A stretch of DNA of 64,000 bases from Bacteroidia bacterium (GTDB lineage: Bacteria > Bacteroidota > Bacteroidia > Flavobacteriales > Flavobacteriaceae), in contig JAUIEK010000004.1 of assembly GCA_030428865.1 (NCBI GenBank), forward strand, positions 186,001-250,000, read 5' to 3'. The position numbers and the translations under genes are program-made. The notes below the pieces were generated by a model. That model searched no databases. It was given only the letters and a program-made list of their open reading frames with translations, and was not told where the DNA came from. Positions 46,125 to 55,534 of this stretch are shown here, in pieces. Each line of letters opens with the position of its first letter. The first letter of the stretch is position 1.

Positions 46125-46222
46125 TTTGTAATTTTAAGCCTTGAAAAGGCTGCGTCTTTCTAAGCTGAAAGTAAGCAAAATTACTGAAAAATGTTGTCAA
46201 AAATTAATCAAAGCAAAAACTT

Positions 46223-46963
46223 ATGCACAAAAAATTAGCTGCTGATCTTACTAATTTAGCACACAGTATTTTACAAATGAAGAATAAAGAAGATGTGTTT
46301 GCTCTTAAGCAAAAAGCCCATCAAGTGTATGAGAAGTTAGCTGTGTTAGCATATGTAGAAGAATATATAAATCAAACTCCAAATCCGAAGAAAACAAAAG
46401 AGGAATTGATAACCGAGATTGAAGCTGCAGAAGAAAATGAGTTCAATAAGGAAGAAGTTACTAGGACTGAAAAAACTGAACAGTTTGTGAAGAAAGAAAA
46501 TGTAGTATTATCTGATAAACCTGAACCTAATTTGTTTGAAGAATCAACTAGCAAAACTGAAGAACAGGTAGAATATTTTGCTGATGAAACCCCAGAGAAA
46601 ACTGTACAAGAATCTAAAAAAGATACTGCTGCTGAAACTACGAGTCTAGAAGATGAACTGGAAGATGCAATAGCAGTAGATGTGGCAGCAGATATGTTTG
46701 AAGAAGCTCCAAAAAAATCGTTGAACGAATCATTGCAACCTAACATTCAGATAGGATTGAATGATCGAATTGCCTTTGTAAAGAATCTCTTTGGTGGAAG
46801 CCAAGAAGATTTTAATAGAGTTGTTTCTCAATTAAATACATTTAAAACAGAAAAAGAAGCGAAGAGATTTGTTAGTAAAATGGTAAAACCAGATTACGAC
46901 TGGACTAATAAAGAAGAGCTAGAAGAACGATTTATCCAAATAATTGAGCGTAAATTTGCTTAA
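46223..46963 (+). CDS. Hypothetical protein with acidic central region
   Basis: A 246-aa cytoplasmic-looking protein. A helical N-terminus (AADLTNLAHSILQMKNKEDV) is followed by a Glu/Thr/Lys-rich, probably disordered middle (about 60-170). The C-terminal ~75 residues are a compact helical domain: IQIGLNDRIAFVKNLFGGS, then DFNRVVSQLNTFKTEKEAKR. This architecture is common in Flavobacteriaceae beside the DUF4254 gene, 29 bp downstream. Function unknown. Confidence 0.75.
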   Translation: MHKKLAADLTNLAHSILQMKNKEDVFALKQKAHQVYEKLAVLAYVEEYINQTPNPKKTKEELITEIEAAEENEFNKEEVTRTEKTEQFVKKENVVLSDKPEPNLFEESTSKTEEQVEYFADETPEKTVQESKKDTAAETTSLEDELEDAIAVDVAADMFEEAPKKSLNESLQPNIQIGLNDRIAFVKNLFGGSQEDFNRVVSQLNTFKTEKEAKRFVSKMVKPDYDWTNKEELEERFIQIIERKFA

Positions 46964-46992
46964 TTTTTGTTTCACATTAAAGAAATTAACAG

Positions 46993-47595
46993 TTGAAAAT
47001 AGCAGCATACAACCAACTTTTTGATGAGGTTATTAAAAAGTATCATGTCTTAGATAATGTAGATCAACCTTTTGAAAATCCTTACGATACAACTACTTTA
47101 GAACATTTATTATACAGAAAGTGTTGGATTGATACGGTTCAATGGCATTACGAAGATATTATTCGTTTGCCAAATATAGATCCGAAAGAAGCACTTGAGC
47201 TAAAAAGGAAAATAGATGCTTCCAATCAAGATAGAACTGATATGGTTGAGTATATCGATAGTTATTTTTTAGACAAGTACAAAAATGTAGCTGTTAGTTC
47301 GGATGCGAAAATCAATACCGAAAGTCCTGCTTGGGCAATTGACAGGCTATCAATTTTGGCATTAAAGATTTATCACATGCAAGAAGAAGCAACTCGCGAA
47401 AGCGCTTCTGAAGAGCATCGGGAAAAATGTCAAGACAAGCTAGCAATTCTTCTAGAACAGCGAAAGGATTTGACTACAGCAATTGCAGAATTGATTAATG
47501 ATATTGAGTCGGGAAACAAATACATGAAAGTATACAAGCAAATGAAAATGTATAATGATGATGAGCTAAATCCAATGTTGTACGCTAAAAAGTAA
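46993..47595 (+). CDS. DUF4254 protein
   Basis: A 200-aa soluble helical protein beginning at a TTG (46993; no in-frame ATG upstream). It matches DUF4254 with QWHYEDIIRLP, DSYFLDKY and SPAWAIDRLSILALKIYHM. The family often lies near glycosyltransferase (LPS) genes in other Bacteroidota; here it follows the acidic-region protein. Function unknown. Confidence 0.8.
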   Translation: MKIAAYNQLFDEVIKKYHVLDNVDQPFENPYDTTTLEHLLYRKCWIDTVQWHYEDIIRLPNIDPKEALELKRKIDASNQDRTDMVEYIDSYFLDKYKNVAVSSDAKINTESPAWAIDRLSILALKIYHMQEEATRESASEEHREKCQDKLAILLEQRKDLTTAIAELINDIESGNKYMKVYKQMKMYNDDELNPMLYAKK

Positions 47596-47596
47596 T

Positions 47597-47947
47597 TTAT
47601 TGATTTAGCTTTGTTTTTAAACGTTCAATTTCTTTTTTGCTATTTCCTGCAAAAATCTCATCATCTACAAGAAAAACAGGGCGTTTTAAAAAAGTATATT
47701 CATCTAAAATTAGTTGTTTGTAGTCGGACTCAGAAAGCGATTCGTTTTTAAGATCCATTGCTTTGTATTTTTTAGCACGCTTGTTAAAAAGTGCCTCATA
47801 GCTTTGTGTATGGTTATACAATTCTTCAAGTTGAGACACGGTAATAGGTTGAGATTTTATCTCTTGTTTTTCAAAAGACTGCGTATCAATTTCTTTCAAG
47901 ATTCTTCTGCAAGTATCACAGGTTTGTAGAAAATAAACTTTCTTCAT
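47597..47947 (-). CDS. ArsC/Spx-family thioredoxin-fold protein
   Basis: A 116-aa protein from ATG 47947 (MKKVYFLQTCDTCRRIL). The CxxC in TCDTC is retained. The segment LILDEYTFLKRPVFLVDDEIFAGNS is the ArsC/Spx-type cis-proline strand. It could be an arsenate reductase-like or Spx-like redox protein; no arsenic genes are near. The frame continues 50 codons upstream, but that part runs antisense through the DinB gene and is rejected. Confidence 0.85.
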   Translation of the reverse strand: MKKVYFLQTCDTCRRILKEIDTQSFEKQEIKSQPITVSQLEELYNHTQSYEALFNKRAKKYKAMDLKNESLSESDYKQLILDEYTFLKRPVFLVDDEIFAGNSKKEIERLKTKLNQ

Positions 47948-47958
47948 ATACAAAGCAT

Positions 47959-47966
47959 TATATTTG
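47959..47966 (+). promoter_or_regulatory. Possible -7 element of the DinB gene
   Basis: TATATTTG, a perfect TAnnTTTG match, 18 bp before the DinB ATG in the 37-bp divergent gap with the ArsC-like gene. Confidence 0.4.
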
Positions 47967-47984
47967 CTAAAATAATTAGTTTTT

Positions 47985-48440
47985 ATGAAGTTACAGTTTG
48001 ATATTCTAAGAAAAACAAGAGAGCTGGTTTTGAAAACAATTACTGGTTTGAGTTTAGAACAGTTACATACAATTCCGACCGGATTTAAAAACCACATCGC
48101 ATGGAATGTAGCTCATTTGGTGGTAACACAACAATTACTTCATTACAAACTTGCTCAAAAAGATTGTTTAATTCCTGACGAACTTATAGAGGGATATAAA
48201 AAAGGAGCATTTCCTGATCATGTGTTTACAGAAGAAGAGTGGAGTGAAATATTAGAATTATTTCAAAATTTACCAGATACGCTAGAAGAGGATTACAACG
48301 AAAAAGTGTTTGGATCGTTTATAGAATATCAAACTAGTGCAGGGTTTTATTTAGATTCTCTAGAAACAGCGATTCATTTTAATAATATTCATGAAGGAAT
48401 ACATTTAGGAATAATCATGTCAATTAAAAAGCTCGTTTAA
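47985..48440 (+). CDS. DinB-family (YfiT-like) protein
   Basis: A 151-aa four-helix DinB-like protein. It has FKNHIAWNVAHLVVTQQLL (metal-ligand His) and NNIHEGIHLGIIMSIKKLV near the C-terminus (second His pair). Such proteins are often metal-dependent thiol transferases using bacillithiol, which is plausible in Bacteroidota, but this is inference. It is followed 1 bp later by an antiporter gene. Confidence 0.85.
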   Translation: MKLQFDILRKTRELVLKTITGLSLEQLHTIPTGFKNHIAWNVAHLVVTQQLLHYKLAQKDCLIPDELIEGYKKGAFPDHVFTEEEWSEILELFQNLPDTLEEDYNEKVFGSFIEYQTSAGFYLDSLETAIHFNNIHEGIHLGIIMSIKKLV

Positions 48441-48441
48441 A

Positions 48442-49686
48442 ATGAGTTATTTTGTTATTGCGACGGTATTAGTAGTTCTATCTGCCATTTTTGGATACAT
48501 CAACATTCGTTTTATAAAGCTACCTAGTTCAATTGGACTAATGGTGGTAACCATTGTATTTACATTAGCTGTTTTAGGGATTAGTTTTTTTGATGATACG
48601 CTTCTTATAAAAGAAAAAGAGCTAATTAATAGTATTGATTTTAAGACAGTTTTGCTGGATATAATGCTGAGTTTTTTACTATTTGCAGGAGCTCTTCATA
48701 CAAATTTTCAACAGTTAAAAATTCACAGAAAACCCATTATTGCATTTGCTACACTAGGAACAGTTACTTCTACTTTTCTATCGGGAGCTTTTGTGTATTT
48801 CGCATTTCAACTCCTAGGTTTTGACGTAGCATTTATTTACTGTTTGTTGTTTGGAGCACTCATTTCTCCTACAGATCCAATTGCTGTTTTAGGAATCATG
48901 AAAAAAGTAGGAGCGCCTAAAAAATTAGAAATTAAAATAGTAGGAGAATCATTGTTTAATGATGGAGTAGGAGTGGTTATTTTTTTAACAATTTATCAAA
49001 TTGCTAAAGGAGGAGTAGAAATATCTGCATTAGAAATTGGCAAGCTCTTTTTAATTGAAGTTGTTGGAGGCTTATCTCTAGGGCTAATTCTGGGTTGGAT
49101 TACTTATAAACTATTAAAAACAATTGATGATTATGATACAGAGGTTATTCTAACATTAGCATTAGTAATGGGCGGAACGGTTTTAGCTCAAAAACTTCAT
49201 GTTTCTGCGCCTCTTGCTATGGTTACGGCAGGGTTATTAATAGGAACGGAAAAAGTAAGAAGTTCCTCAATGAGTGAAACCACAGAATTATACTTGGATA
49301 AGTTTTGGGAGTTGATTGACGTATTACTCAATACTATTTTGTTTGTAATGATAGGAATGGAAATATTAGTGTTAACCTTTGACACAAGTTATATTATAGC
49401 AGGATGCTTAGTAGTTCCGCTACTATTATTCGCTAGGTATTTTTCTTTAATTCTGCCTACTAAGCTATATGCAAAAAAGCTAGATTTTGTCCCTAAAACA
49501 AGCATGATAATGACTTGGGGAGGTTTACGAGGAGGAATATCTATTGCACTTGCTTTAAGTTTAACACCCTTGATGCAACGAGAATTATTTTTGGTAATTA
49601 CCTATATAGTTGTTGTTTTCTCAATTATTGTTCAAGGGTTGTCTGTTGGGAAGTTAATACAACGCTATGCAGGAAAAACGCTATAA
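48442..49686 (+). CDS. Na+/H+ antiporter (CPA1/NhaP-type)
   Basis: A 414-aa membrane protein with about 11-12 helices. The ion-binding motif GALISPTDPIAVLGI (Asp in SPTDP) and GESLFNDGVGVVIF (ND of the unwound helix) are intact, and the end has TWGGLRGGISIALALSL, the classical NhaP late motif. Exchange of Na+ (or K+) for H+ suits a marine organism. It begins 1 bp after the DinB gene. Confidence 0.93.
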   Translation: MSYFVIATVLVVLSAIFGYINIRFIKLPSSIGLMVVTIVFTLAVLGISFFDDTLLIKEKELINSIDFKTVLLDIMLSFLLFAGALHTNFQQLKIHRKPIIAFATLGTVTSTFLSGAFVYFAFQLLGFDVAFIYCLLFGALISPTDPIAVLGIMKKVGAPKKLEIKIVGESLFNDGVGVVIFLTIYQIAKGGVEISALEIGKLFLIEVVGGLSLGLILGWITYKLLKTIDDYDTEVILTLALVMGGTVLAQKLHVSAPLAMVTAGLLIGTEKVRSSSMSETTELYLDKFWELIDVLLNTILFVMIGMEILVLTFDTSYIIAGCLVVPLLLFARYFSLILPTKLYAKKLDFVPKTSMIMTWGGLRGGISIALALSLTPLMQRELFLVITYIVVVFSIIVQGLSVGKLIQRYAGKTL

Positions 49687-49714
49687 TTATTGATTAATAA
49701 AAAGAAAATTATTC

Positions 49715-50863
49715 ATGAAATTTAATACAAAAACCATACACGGAGGTCAAAAGCACGAAGAAGCAACAGGATCTGTAATGCCTCCTATATTTCAAACCTC
49801 TACTTATGCGCAATCAAGCCCAGGAGTTCATAAAGGATACGAGTATTCTCGTGGAGAAAATCCTACTAGGCATGCTCTAGAAAATGCTTTTGCATCTATT
49901 GAAAATGGAACACATGGATTTGCATTTTCTTCAGGATTAGCAGCTATAGACTGTGTTTTGCGAACATTAAATCCTGGAGATGAAGTAGTAACAGGAGATG
50001 ATTTGTATGGTGGTACCTACCGCATGTTTACAAAAATGTTTCAAAAATACGGATTGAAGTTTCAGTTTGTAGATATGAATGAGATTGACAATGTAACCAA
50101 TGCAATTTCTAAGAATACAAAGTTGATTTGGCTAGAAACACCAACCAATCCTCTTATGAAAATTGCTGATATTGAAGAAATTACAAAAGCTGTAAAATCA
50201 AAAAACACAAACATTTTAGTTGCAGTAGACAACACATTTGCTACACCGTATTTACAGCAACCATTAACTCTTGGTGCAGATGTTGTAATGCATTCTGCTA
50301 CCAAATATTTAGGAGGACACTCAGATTTGGTTATGGGGGCTTTAATGACAAACAATGCTGAGTTAGCCAAGCAGTTACACTTTATACAATTTGCTGCAGG
50401 AGCTATTGCAGGACCTATGGATAGTTTCTTAGCTTTAAGAGGAATAAAAACATTGCATGTAAGAATGCAACGTCATTGTGAAAACGGAAAGGCAGTAGCT
50501 CAATTTTTAGCAAATCATGAGAAAGTAGGAGAAGTTTACTATCCTGGTTTTAAAGCACATCCTAATTATGAAGTTGCAAAAAAGCAAATGAAAGATTTTG
50601 GAGGAATGGTTTCTTTTAGGCTTAAAGATGAAAGCAAAGAAGCAGCTTTTCGATTTTTAGAGCATATCAAAGTATTCACGCTTGCGGAGTCATTGGGTGG
50701 AGTTGAGAGTTTAGCAAATCATCCAGCTACAATGACGCATGCTAGTATTCCAGAAACAGAACGATTAAAAAACGGAATCACAGATTCATTAATCCGTTTA
50801 AGTGTGGGAATTGAAGATGAAGAAGATTTGCTTTCTGATTTAGACCAAGCATTACGCTCATAA
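49715..50863 (+). CDS. PLP-dependent transsulfuration enzyme (cystathionine gamma-synthase/lyase family)
   Basis: A 382-aa Cys/Met metabolism PLP enzyme. The PLP lysine lies in VMHSATKYLGGHSD; YEYSRGENPTRHALE and GHSDLVMG flank it, and SLGGVESLANHPATMTH is the C-terminal signature. It could be cystathionine gamma-synthase or gamma-lyase; these cannot be separated by reading. A strong bidirectional terminator follows. Confidence 0.92.
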   Translation: MKFNTKTIHGGQKHEEATGSVMPPIFQTSTYAQSSPGVHKGYEYSRGENPTRHALENAFASIENGTHGFAFSSGLAAIDCVLRTLNPGDEVVTGDDLYGGTYRMFTKMFQKYGLKFQFVDMNEIDNVTNAISKNTKLIWLETPTNPLMKIADIEEITKAVKSKNTNILVAVDNTFATPYLQQPLTLGADVVMHSATKYLGGHSDLVMGALMTNNAELAKQLHFIQFAAGAIAGPMDSFLALRGIKTLHVRMQRHCENGKAVAQFLANHEKVGEVYYPGFKAHPNYEVAKKQMKDFGGMVSFRLKDESKEAAFRFLEHIKVFTLAESLGGVESLANHPATMTHASIPETERLKNGITDSLIRLSVGIEDEEDLLSDLDQALRS

Positions 50864-50880
50864 AGATTGAAGTGTAAAAT

Positions 50881-50910
50881 AAAAAAGGAGAATTTAAATT
50901 CTCCTTTTTT
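50881..50910. terminator. Bidirectional terminator
   Basis: A perfect 30-bp palindrome with 15-bp arms starting AAAAAAGGAG and ending CTCCTTTTTT, between convergent genes ending at 50863 and 50912. Confidence 0.88.
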
Positions 50911-50911
50911 A

Positions 50912-52528
50912 TCATTCTATAGTAAAGTTTTCTACGTTTTCCCACAAAGGTCTTACAGTAATTGTTTTAGGAAAGTACAAAACTTTTTCGGGCTGTATTC
51001 TTTTTAAAAAATTACCTGTTGTCCACTTTCCGTTTTTATCTTCATCAATAATAAATCGGATGTTATATTCTTTTGGGCTTAACACTGTAAATTTTACAGT
51101 TGTTGAGTTTTGCACAATACGTTCTTCTAGTACTTTTTCATCAGGAGTAATTAATTGAACAATTACCTGTTGTTTTCTTGCATTTTGTAAATTAATATGA
51201 ATAGCACCAAAATCATCTATTTTACCAGTAGCCAGTTTGTAGTTAAGCGTATCGTTTGAAACATTGAAAAGATCAGTTACAGCTTCTGGCAGAAATGAAA
51301 ATGTGTAATTACTAGAAAATTTCTTTTCAAACAAAAACCCAACAGCATTTTTAGCATTGTTTACAAAATACTGATACGCAACACTTATAGTATCTTGATC
51401 AATCAAGCTAATCTTGCTAGTGTCAATTTTTGAAATAGGAGTATTGGTTTGTAAAAAAAACGTATCTCTTATTTGAATAGATCCTCTTTTTGAGAGTGTT
51501 ATTTTTAATGAGTCAATTTCTTTTTTTCTGAGTTTTACAACAACTGTATCAATTATTGTTTTCTTCTTTATGTGAAAAATTAGAGAATCTCGCTCTATGG
51601 GAGTATACCAAAAGTTTAGAGTATCAGTGTCTTTTTCAAAATTAATAGAACTTTTAAAATCAGCATCAACAGGGCTTATTAACTCCACTGTAAAATCTTT
51701 TTTATCTCCTTCATACCCAAAAATGATGCGGCCTTTAGATAACTCTTTTGCTCGCTTAAATTGAAAAGGAAGAATTTCTTTAAACAGTTTGAGATTACTG
51801 AAAATAGTAGAATCTCTAGGGAGCGAAAGTGTATGGCTATAAAAAGCAATTTTATCTGATCTAGGATCATAAATATAATCAGAGACAGCATCTTGTAATG
51901 CAATTAAAAGGTATTCCCCTTTTTGTATGTTGGTAAAATCATATGAGGTGCTGTCTAACGTACTAGTTACATAATTAGGCTTTTGTTTATAAATGATAGA
52001 ATCGTTAAACGTACTATCCATTCTGTATAGTAAAACCTTTATGTCTTTTAATTTCTTTTTGCTTAAAGCGTCTTCAATTTTTCCATACGTATATAAAGAA
52101 TCGATATAACTTCCTGTAGAAAAAACATATTTGAATTTTCCCAGTTGATTTCCTTCATTGTTATCTTGAATGCTGTTTCCAAAATTAAATGTATAGGTTG
52201 TATTGGGTTGTAACGTGTCAAAAATTTCAATGGAAATACGCTTACTAGCCGATCCTTGAGGTGTTATATTTGGTGGATATTTTAATGGTGGCGAAACAAC
52301 AAGTTGTTTACCAACGTCTTTCAGTTTTATATATTCATTAAAGAATAATTCAATTTCAGAAGCTTTGAAGTTTGTGGTTTTGTATGGAGGTTTAGAAGTC
52401 ACAAGTAAAGGAGCTTCTTCATCTTTAGGTCCACCAGTAGGAGAACCTCTTTTGGCACAATTGAAAAGCGATAGTGCAATAACTAAAAAAGAAAGTTTTA
52501 AAAAAGATGAATAAAAATTACTTCGCAT
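50912..52528 (-). CDS. Lipoprotein with Ig-like (Big_5) domain
   Basis: A 538-aa lipoprotein with lipobox LFNC (cysteine about 24) and linker AKRGSPTGGPKDEEAP. The first domain (about 40-145) has the Big_5 pattern: FKASEIELFFNEYIKLKDVG ... RISIEIFDTLQPNTTYTFNFG. A beta-rich remainder follows, with a domain containing DENKNGKWTTGNFL-like residues near the end. It is widespread in Flavobacteriia and probably surface-exposed. No enzyme motif. Confidence 0.85.
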   Translation of the reverse strand: MRSNFYSSFLKLSFLVIALSLFNCAKRGSPTGGPKDEEAPLLVTSKPPYKTTNFKASEIELFFNEYIKLKDVGKQLVVSPPLKYPPNITPQGSASKRISIEIFDTLQPNTTYTFNFGNSIQDNNEGNQLGKFKYVFSTGSYIDSLYTYGKIEDALSKKKLKDIKVLLYRMDSTFNDSIIYKQKPNYVTSTLDSTSYDFTNIQKGEYLLIALQDAVSDYIYDPRSDKIAFYSHTLSLPRDSTIFSNLKLFKEILPFQFKRAKELSKGRIIFGYEGDKKDFTVELISPVDADFKSSINFEKDTDTLNFWYTPIERDSLIFHIKKKTIIDTVVVKLRKKEIDSLKITLSKRGSIQIRDTFFLQTNTPISKIDTSKISLIDQDTISVAYQYFVNNAKNAVGFLFEKKFSSNYTFSFLPEAVTDLFNVSNDTLNYKLATGKIDDFGAIHINLQNARKQQVIVQLITPDEKVLEERIVQNSTTVKFTVLSPKEYNIRFIIDEDKNGKWTTGNFLKRIQPEKVLYFPKTITVRPLWENVENFTIE

Positions 52529-52581
52529 AGTTGCAAAGTAACTAAATAATTAGATTGAAATCGGGTATTTTTTTACTGATT

Positions 52582-53268
52582 TCATACTGTAAAAGCCATA
52601 GCTAAAACGCTGATTGTAATATTTGGTGTTTTTATAAGTTCTTGGTAGCAAGATTCAACTGTGGCTCCCGTTGTAATAACATCATCTATTAAAAGAATGT
52701 GCTTTTTTCTAAAAGCAAGATTATCAATTAATTCAAATTTTGTTTCAGTATTTCTAAAACGCTCCAATCGTTTCTTATAAGTCTGAGTTTCAGTCTTGCT
52801 TGTTCTTAGTAATATACCTTCTACATAATCAATTTGTAAGTGATAACTTAATGCTTTTCCAAATTTTGTAAGCTGATTGTATCCTCTTTTTCTTTTTTTC
52901 TTTGGATGTAGAGGTACAGGTATGATACAATCTATTTCAGAAAACGTATTCGTATGAGTAAGTATAGTGCCTAGCCAGTTTCCTAAAAATACACCAATAT
53001 CTTGTCTGTCTTTATATTTTAAATTGTGAATTAGTTTCTGGGCTTTTCCTTTTTTTCTGTATTCAAACAAGGCGCCTGAATATTTTAAATTGATTCGCCC
53101 CATAAAAGCATCTTGTATTGGGTTACTTACAAAATTCTTATTGTCAAAAAAAGGTAAATCATGCCTGCAATCTGTACAAATAATCGTTTCATTAAAAAGC
53201 AATGTGTTTTCACAACAGGAACAAAATGATGGAAAAAACAATTGAAATACAGATTGCAGTTTTTTCAT
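52582..53268 (-). CDS. ComF-family phosphoribosyltransferase-like protein
   Basis: A 228-aa ComF protein. The N-terminal zinc ribbon has CSCCENTL and ICTDCRHDLPFF; the C-terminal part is the phosphoribosyltransferase fold with ILLIDDVITTGATVESC as the PRPP loop. ComF is needed for DNA uptake in naturally competent bacteria. No other competence gene is near. It is divergent from the glycyl-tRNA synthetase gene. Confidence 0.93.
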   Translation of the reverse strand: MKKLQSVFQLFFPSFCSCCENTLLFNETIICTDCRHDLPFFDNKNFVSNPIQDAFMGRINLKYSGALFEYRKKGKAQKLIHNLKYKDRQDIGVFLGNWLGTILTHTNTFSEIDCIIPVPLHPKKKRKRGYNQLTKFGKALSYHLQIDYVEGILLRTSKTETQTYKKRLERFRNTETKFELIDNLAFRKKHILLIDDVITTGATVESCYQELIKTPNITISVLAMAFTV

Positions 53269-53346
53269 AAATCATAGCATTTGTGCTAAGATACAAATTC
53301 TTCAAAAAGAAAGTTTTTATTAGTAAAAGCACAATTAAAAATCGTA

Positions 53347-53376
53347 TTGAAAACTTTGATGAATACTGTATCTTTG
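53347..53376 (+). promoter_or_regulatory. Promoter of the glycyl-tRNA synthetase gene
   Basis: TTG at 53347-53349, 19 bp, TATCTTTG at 53369-53376 (perfect -7 consensus). The ATG is only 8 nt after the -7 element, so the transcript would be nearly leaderless. Confidence 0.6.
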
Positions 53377-53384
53377 TCGGCATT

Positions 53385-54926
53385 ATGACAAACCAAGAAG
53401 ATCAATTTAAAAAGGTAATATCGCACGCTAAAGAGTACGGTTATATTTTTCAATCTAGTGAAATTTATGATGGATTAAGTGCAGTATATGATTATGCTCA
53501 AAATGGAGTTGAGTTAAAGAAAAATATTCGTGACTATTGGTGGAAAGCCATGGTGCAAATGCATGAAAATATAGTAGGAATTGATGCTGCTATATTAATG
53601 CACCCAACAACGTGGAAAGCTTCTGGGCATGTTGATGCATTCAATGACCCGTTAATTGATAATAAAGATTCAAAAAAACGATATAGAGCAGATGTTTTAG
53701 TTGAAGATTATTGTGCTAAAATAGAAGCTAAAATTGATAAAGAAGTTACTAAAGCAGCTAAACGATTTGGAGATGCTTTTGATAAAGAACAGTTCTTGGC
53801 TACAAACCCGAGAGTTTTAGGCTATCAGGAAAAAATCAATACAATTTTATCAAGACTTGCTAAATCTTTAGAAAATGAAGATTTGGCAGATGTAAAAGCA
53901 TTAATAGAAGAATTAGAAATTTCAGATCCTTTAACAGGATCTAAAAATTGGACAGAAGTAAAGCAGTTCAATTTAATGTTTGGTACTCAATTAGGTGCAT
54001 CAGCAGAGAATTCGATGCAAGTGTATTTAAGACCAGAAACTGCTCAAGGAATTTTTGTCAACTTTTTGAATGTCCAAAAGACAGGACGAATGAAAATTCC
54101 TTTTGGAATTGCTCAGACAGGAAAAGCTTTCAGAAATGAAATTGTTGCCAGACAATTCATTTTTAGAATGCGTGAATTTGAACAAATGGAAATGCAGTTT
54201 TTTGTAAAGCCAGGAACTCAAAAAGATTGGTACGAGAAATGGAAAGAAACTCGCATGAAATGGCATTTGAGCTTGGGTATAAGTTCTGATAATTATCGTT
54301 TTCATGATCATGAAAAATTAGCACATTATGCAGATGCTGCTTCAGATATTGAATTTAAATTTCCTTTTGGTTTTAAAGAATTAGAAGGAATTCATTCAAG
54401 AACAGATTTTGATTTAAAGGCTCATGAGGAATATTCAGGAAAAAAACTTCAATATTTTGATCCAGAAGAAAACAAAAATTATGTGCCATATGTTGTAGAA
54501 ACTTCAATTGGATTAGATAGAATGTTCTTAGCGATTTTTTCCAATTCGCTAAAAGAAGAAGAATTGGAAAATGGAACAACAAGAACTGTTTTAAAGATTC
54601 CTGCTGTTTTAGCTCCAACAAAAGCCGCTATTTTACCATTGGTTAAAAAAGATGGATTACCAGAAATTGCACGTAAAATTATAGATGATTTAAAGTGGAA
54701 CTTTACTGTATTATATGATGAGAAAGATGCTGTTGGTCGTCGTTATAGAAGACAAGACGCAGCAGGAACACCGTTTTGTATAACGGTAGATCATGATACA
54801 TTAGAAGATAACACTGTTACTATTAGACATAGAGATACTATGGAACAGAAGCGTGTGAAGATTGATGAATTAAAAGGAATTATTCAACAAGAAGTTGACG
54901 TGAAAACCTGGTTAATGAAAATGTAA
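53385..54926 (+). CDS. glyS: Glycine--tRNA ligase (alpha2 type)
   Basis: A 513-aa dimeric-type GlyRS from ATG 53385 (MTNQEDQFKKVISHAKEYG). Class II motifs: GYIFQSSEIYDGL, motif 2 region FRNEIVARQFIFRMREFEQM, and motif 3 SIGLDRMFLAI; the anticodon-binding domain is at the end (about 410-513, ILPLVKKDGLPEI). The frame is open 34 codons further upstream, but that peptide is not protein-like and the promoter lies inside it. Confidence 0.96.
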   Translation: MTNQEDQFKKVISHAKEYGYIFQSSEIYDGLSAVYDYAQNGVELKKNIRDYWWKAMVQMHENIVGIDAAILMHPTTWKASGHVDAFNDPLIDNKDSKKRYRADVLVEDYCAKIEAKIDKEVTKAAKRFGDAFDKEQFLATNPRVLGYQEKINTILSRLAKSLENEDLADVKALIEELEISDPLTGSKNWTEVKQFNLMFGTQLGASAENSMQVYLRPETAQGIFVNFLNVQKTGRMKIPFGIAQTGKAFRNEIVARQFIFRMREFEQMEMQFFVKPGTQKDWYEKWKETRMKWHLSLGISSDNYRFHDHEKLAHYADAASDIEFKFPFGFKELEGIHSRTDFDLKAHEEYSGKKLQYFDPEENKNYVPYVVETSIGLDRMFLAIFSNSLKEEELENGTTRTVLKIPAVLAPTKAAILPLVKKDGLPEIARKIIDDLKWNFTVLYDEKDAVGRRYRRQDAAGTPFCITVDHDTLEDNTVTIRHRDTMEQKRVKIDELKGIIQQEVDVKTWLMKM

Positions 54927-54945
54927 AGTCAGAATTTAGAATAGT

Positions 54946-54977
54946 AAAAAAGTCCTCGAATTTTCGAGGACTTTTTT
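54946..54977. terminator. Bidirectional terminator
   Basis: Perfect 15-bp arms AAAAAAGTCCTCGAA / TTCGAGGACTTTTTT with a 2-nt loop between converging genes. Confidence 0.9.
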
Positions 54978-54982
54978 TATGA

Positions 54983-55480
54983 TTAAAATCGATATCCTAC
55001 ATTTACCCCAATTCTAGGAACTACTGCTGGCGAATCCGATCCAAATAAATTTCTACCTAAACCAGCATGTACATCAACCAAAAAGCCACTTTCAGAGATA
55101 TACTTGCTTCCAATGCCAATACCTAGTGCTCCATCAGTATAATCTCTATACGTAGTCACATCATTTGTTATTACTTCTTTTTCGCCTGTATTAATGCCCA
55201 AGAAAATCTCACCAAAAAAATTCCAAGTTCTATCAGTGGTAAATAAATGTCTAAAGTAAGGAGTAATCATTCTATCTTCATTGTACCGAAAATCAGAATT
55301 TCTTCCTTCAAAATTAAATAGAGCAGCAATTCCTACAGACGATTTTTCACTTAAATAATATTCGTACGAAAAATCTAGCGTTCGTAACGCTAAGGCGTCT
55401 GTAATATCTAGTTTTACTTCTTGTTGAGCAAAGCTATAATATCCTAAAAATAGCGCTGTAATAGCAAAAATTTTTTTCAT
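54983..55480 (-). CDS. Small outer-membrane beta-barrel protein
   Basis: A 165-aa protein with signal peptide (cleaved near SFAQ, about 18) and alternating strands: LRTLDFSYEYYLSEKSSVGI, WNFFGEIFLGINTGE, ALGIGIGSKYIS. It ends in RIGVNVGYRF with the terminal aromatic residue of a barrel. It is probably an eight-stranded DUF3575/OmpA-like barrel. No function is known. Confidence 0.75.
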   Translation of the reverse strand: MKKIFAITALFLGYYSFAQQEVKLDITDALALRTLDFSYEYYLSEKSSVGIAALFNFEGRNSDFRYNEDRMITPYFRHLFTTDRTWNFFGEIFLGINTGEKEVITNDVTTYRDYTDGALGIGIGSKYISESGFLVDVHAGLGRNLFGSDSPAVVPRIGVNVGYRF

Positions 55481-55534
55481 GAAATGGTAATTTGAAAGTA
55501 ATAACGTTTTGAGTGCAAACTTAGTGTAAATTCA

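Noticed and set aside
47948..48097. N-terminal extension of the ArsC/Spx-like gene by 50 codons
   Set aside because: The extra peptide runs antisense through the DinB gene start and is not protein-like. MKKVYFLQTCDTC at 47947 matches the family start.
53283..53384. 34-codon upstream extension of glycyl-tRNA synthetase
   Set aside because: It contains the promoter and has no family match. MTNQEDQFKK at 53385 is the natural start.
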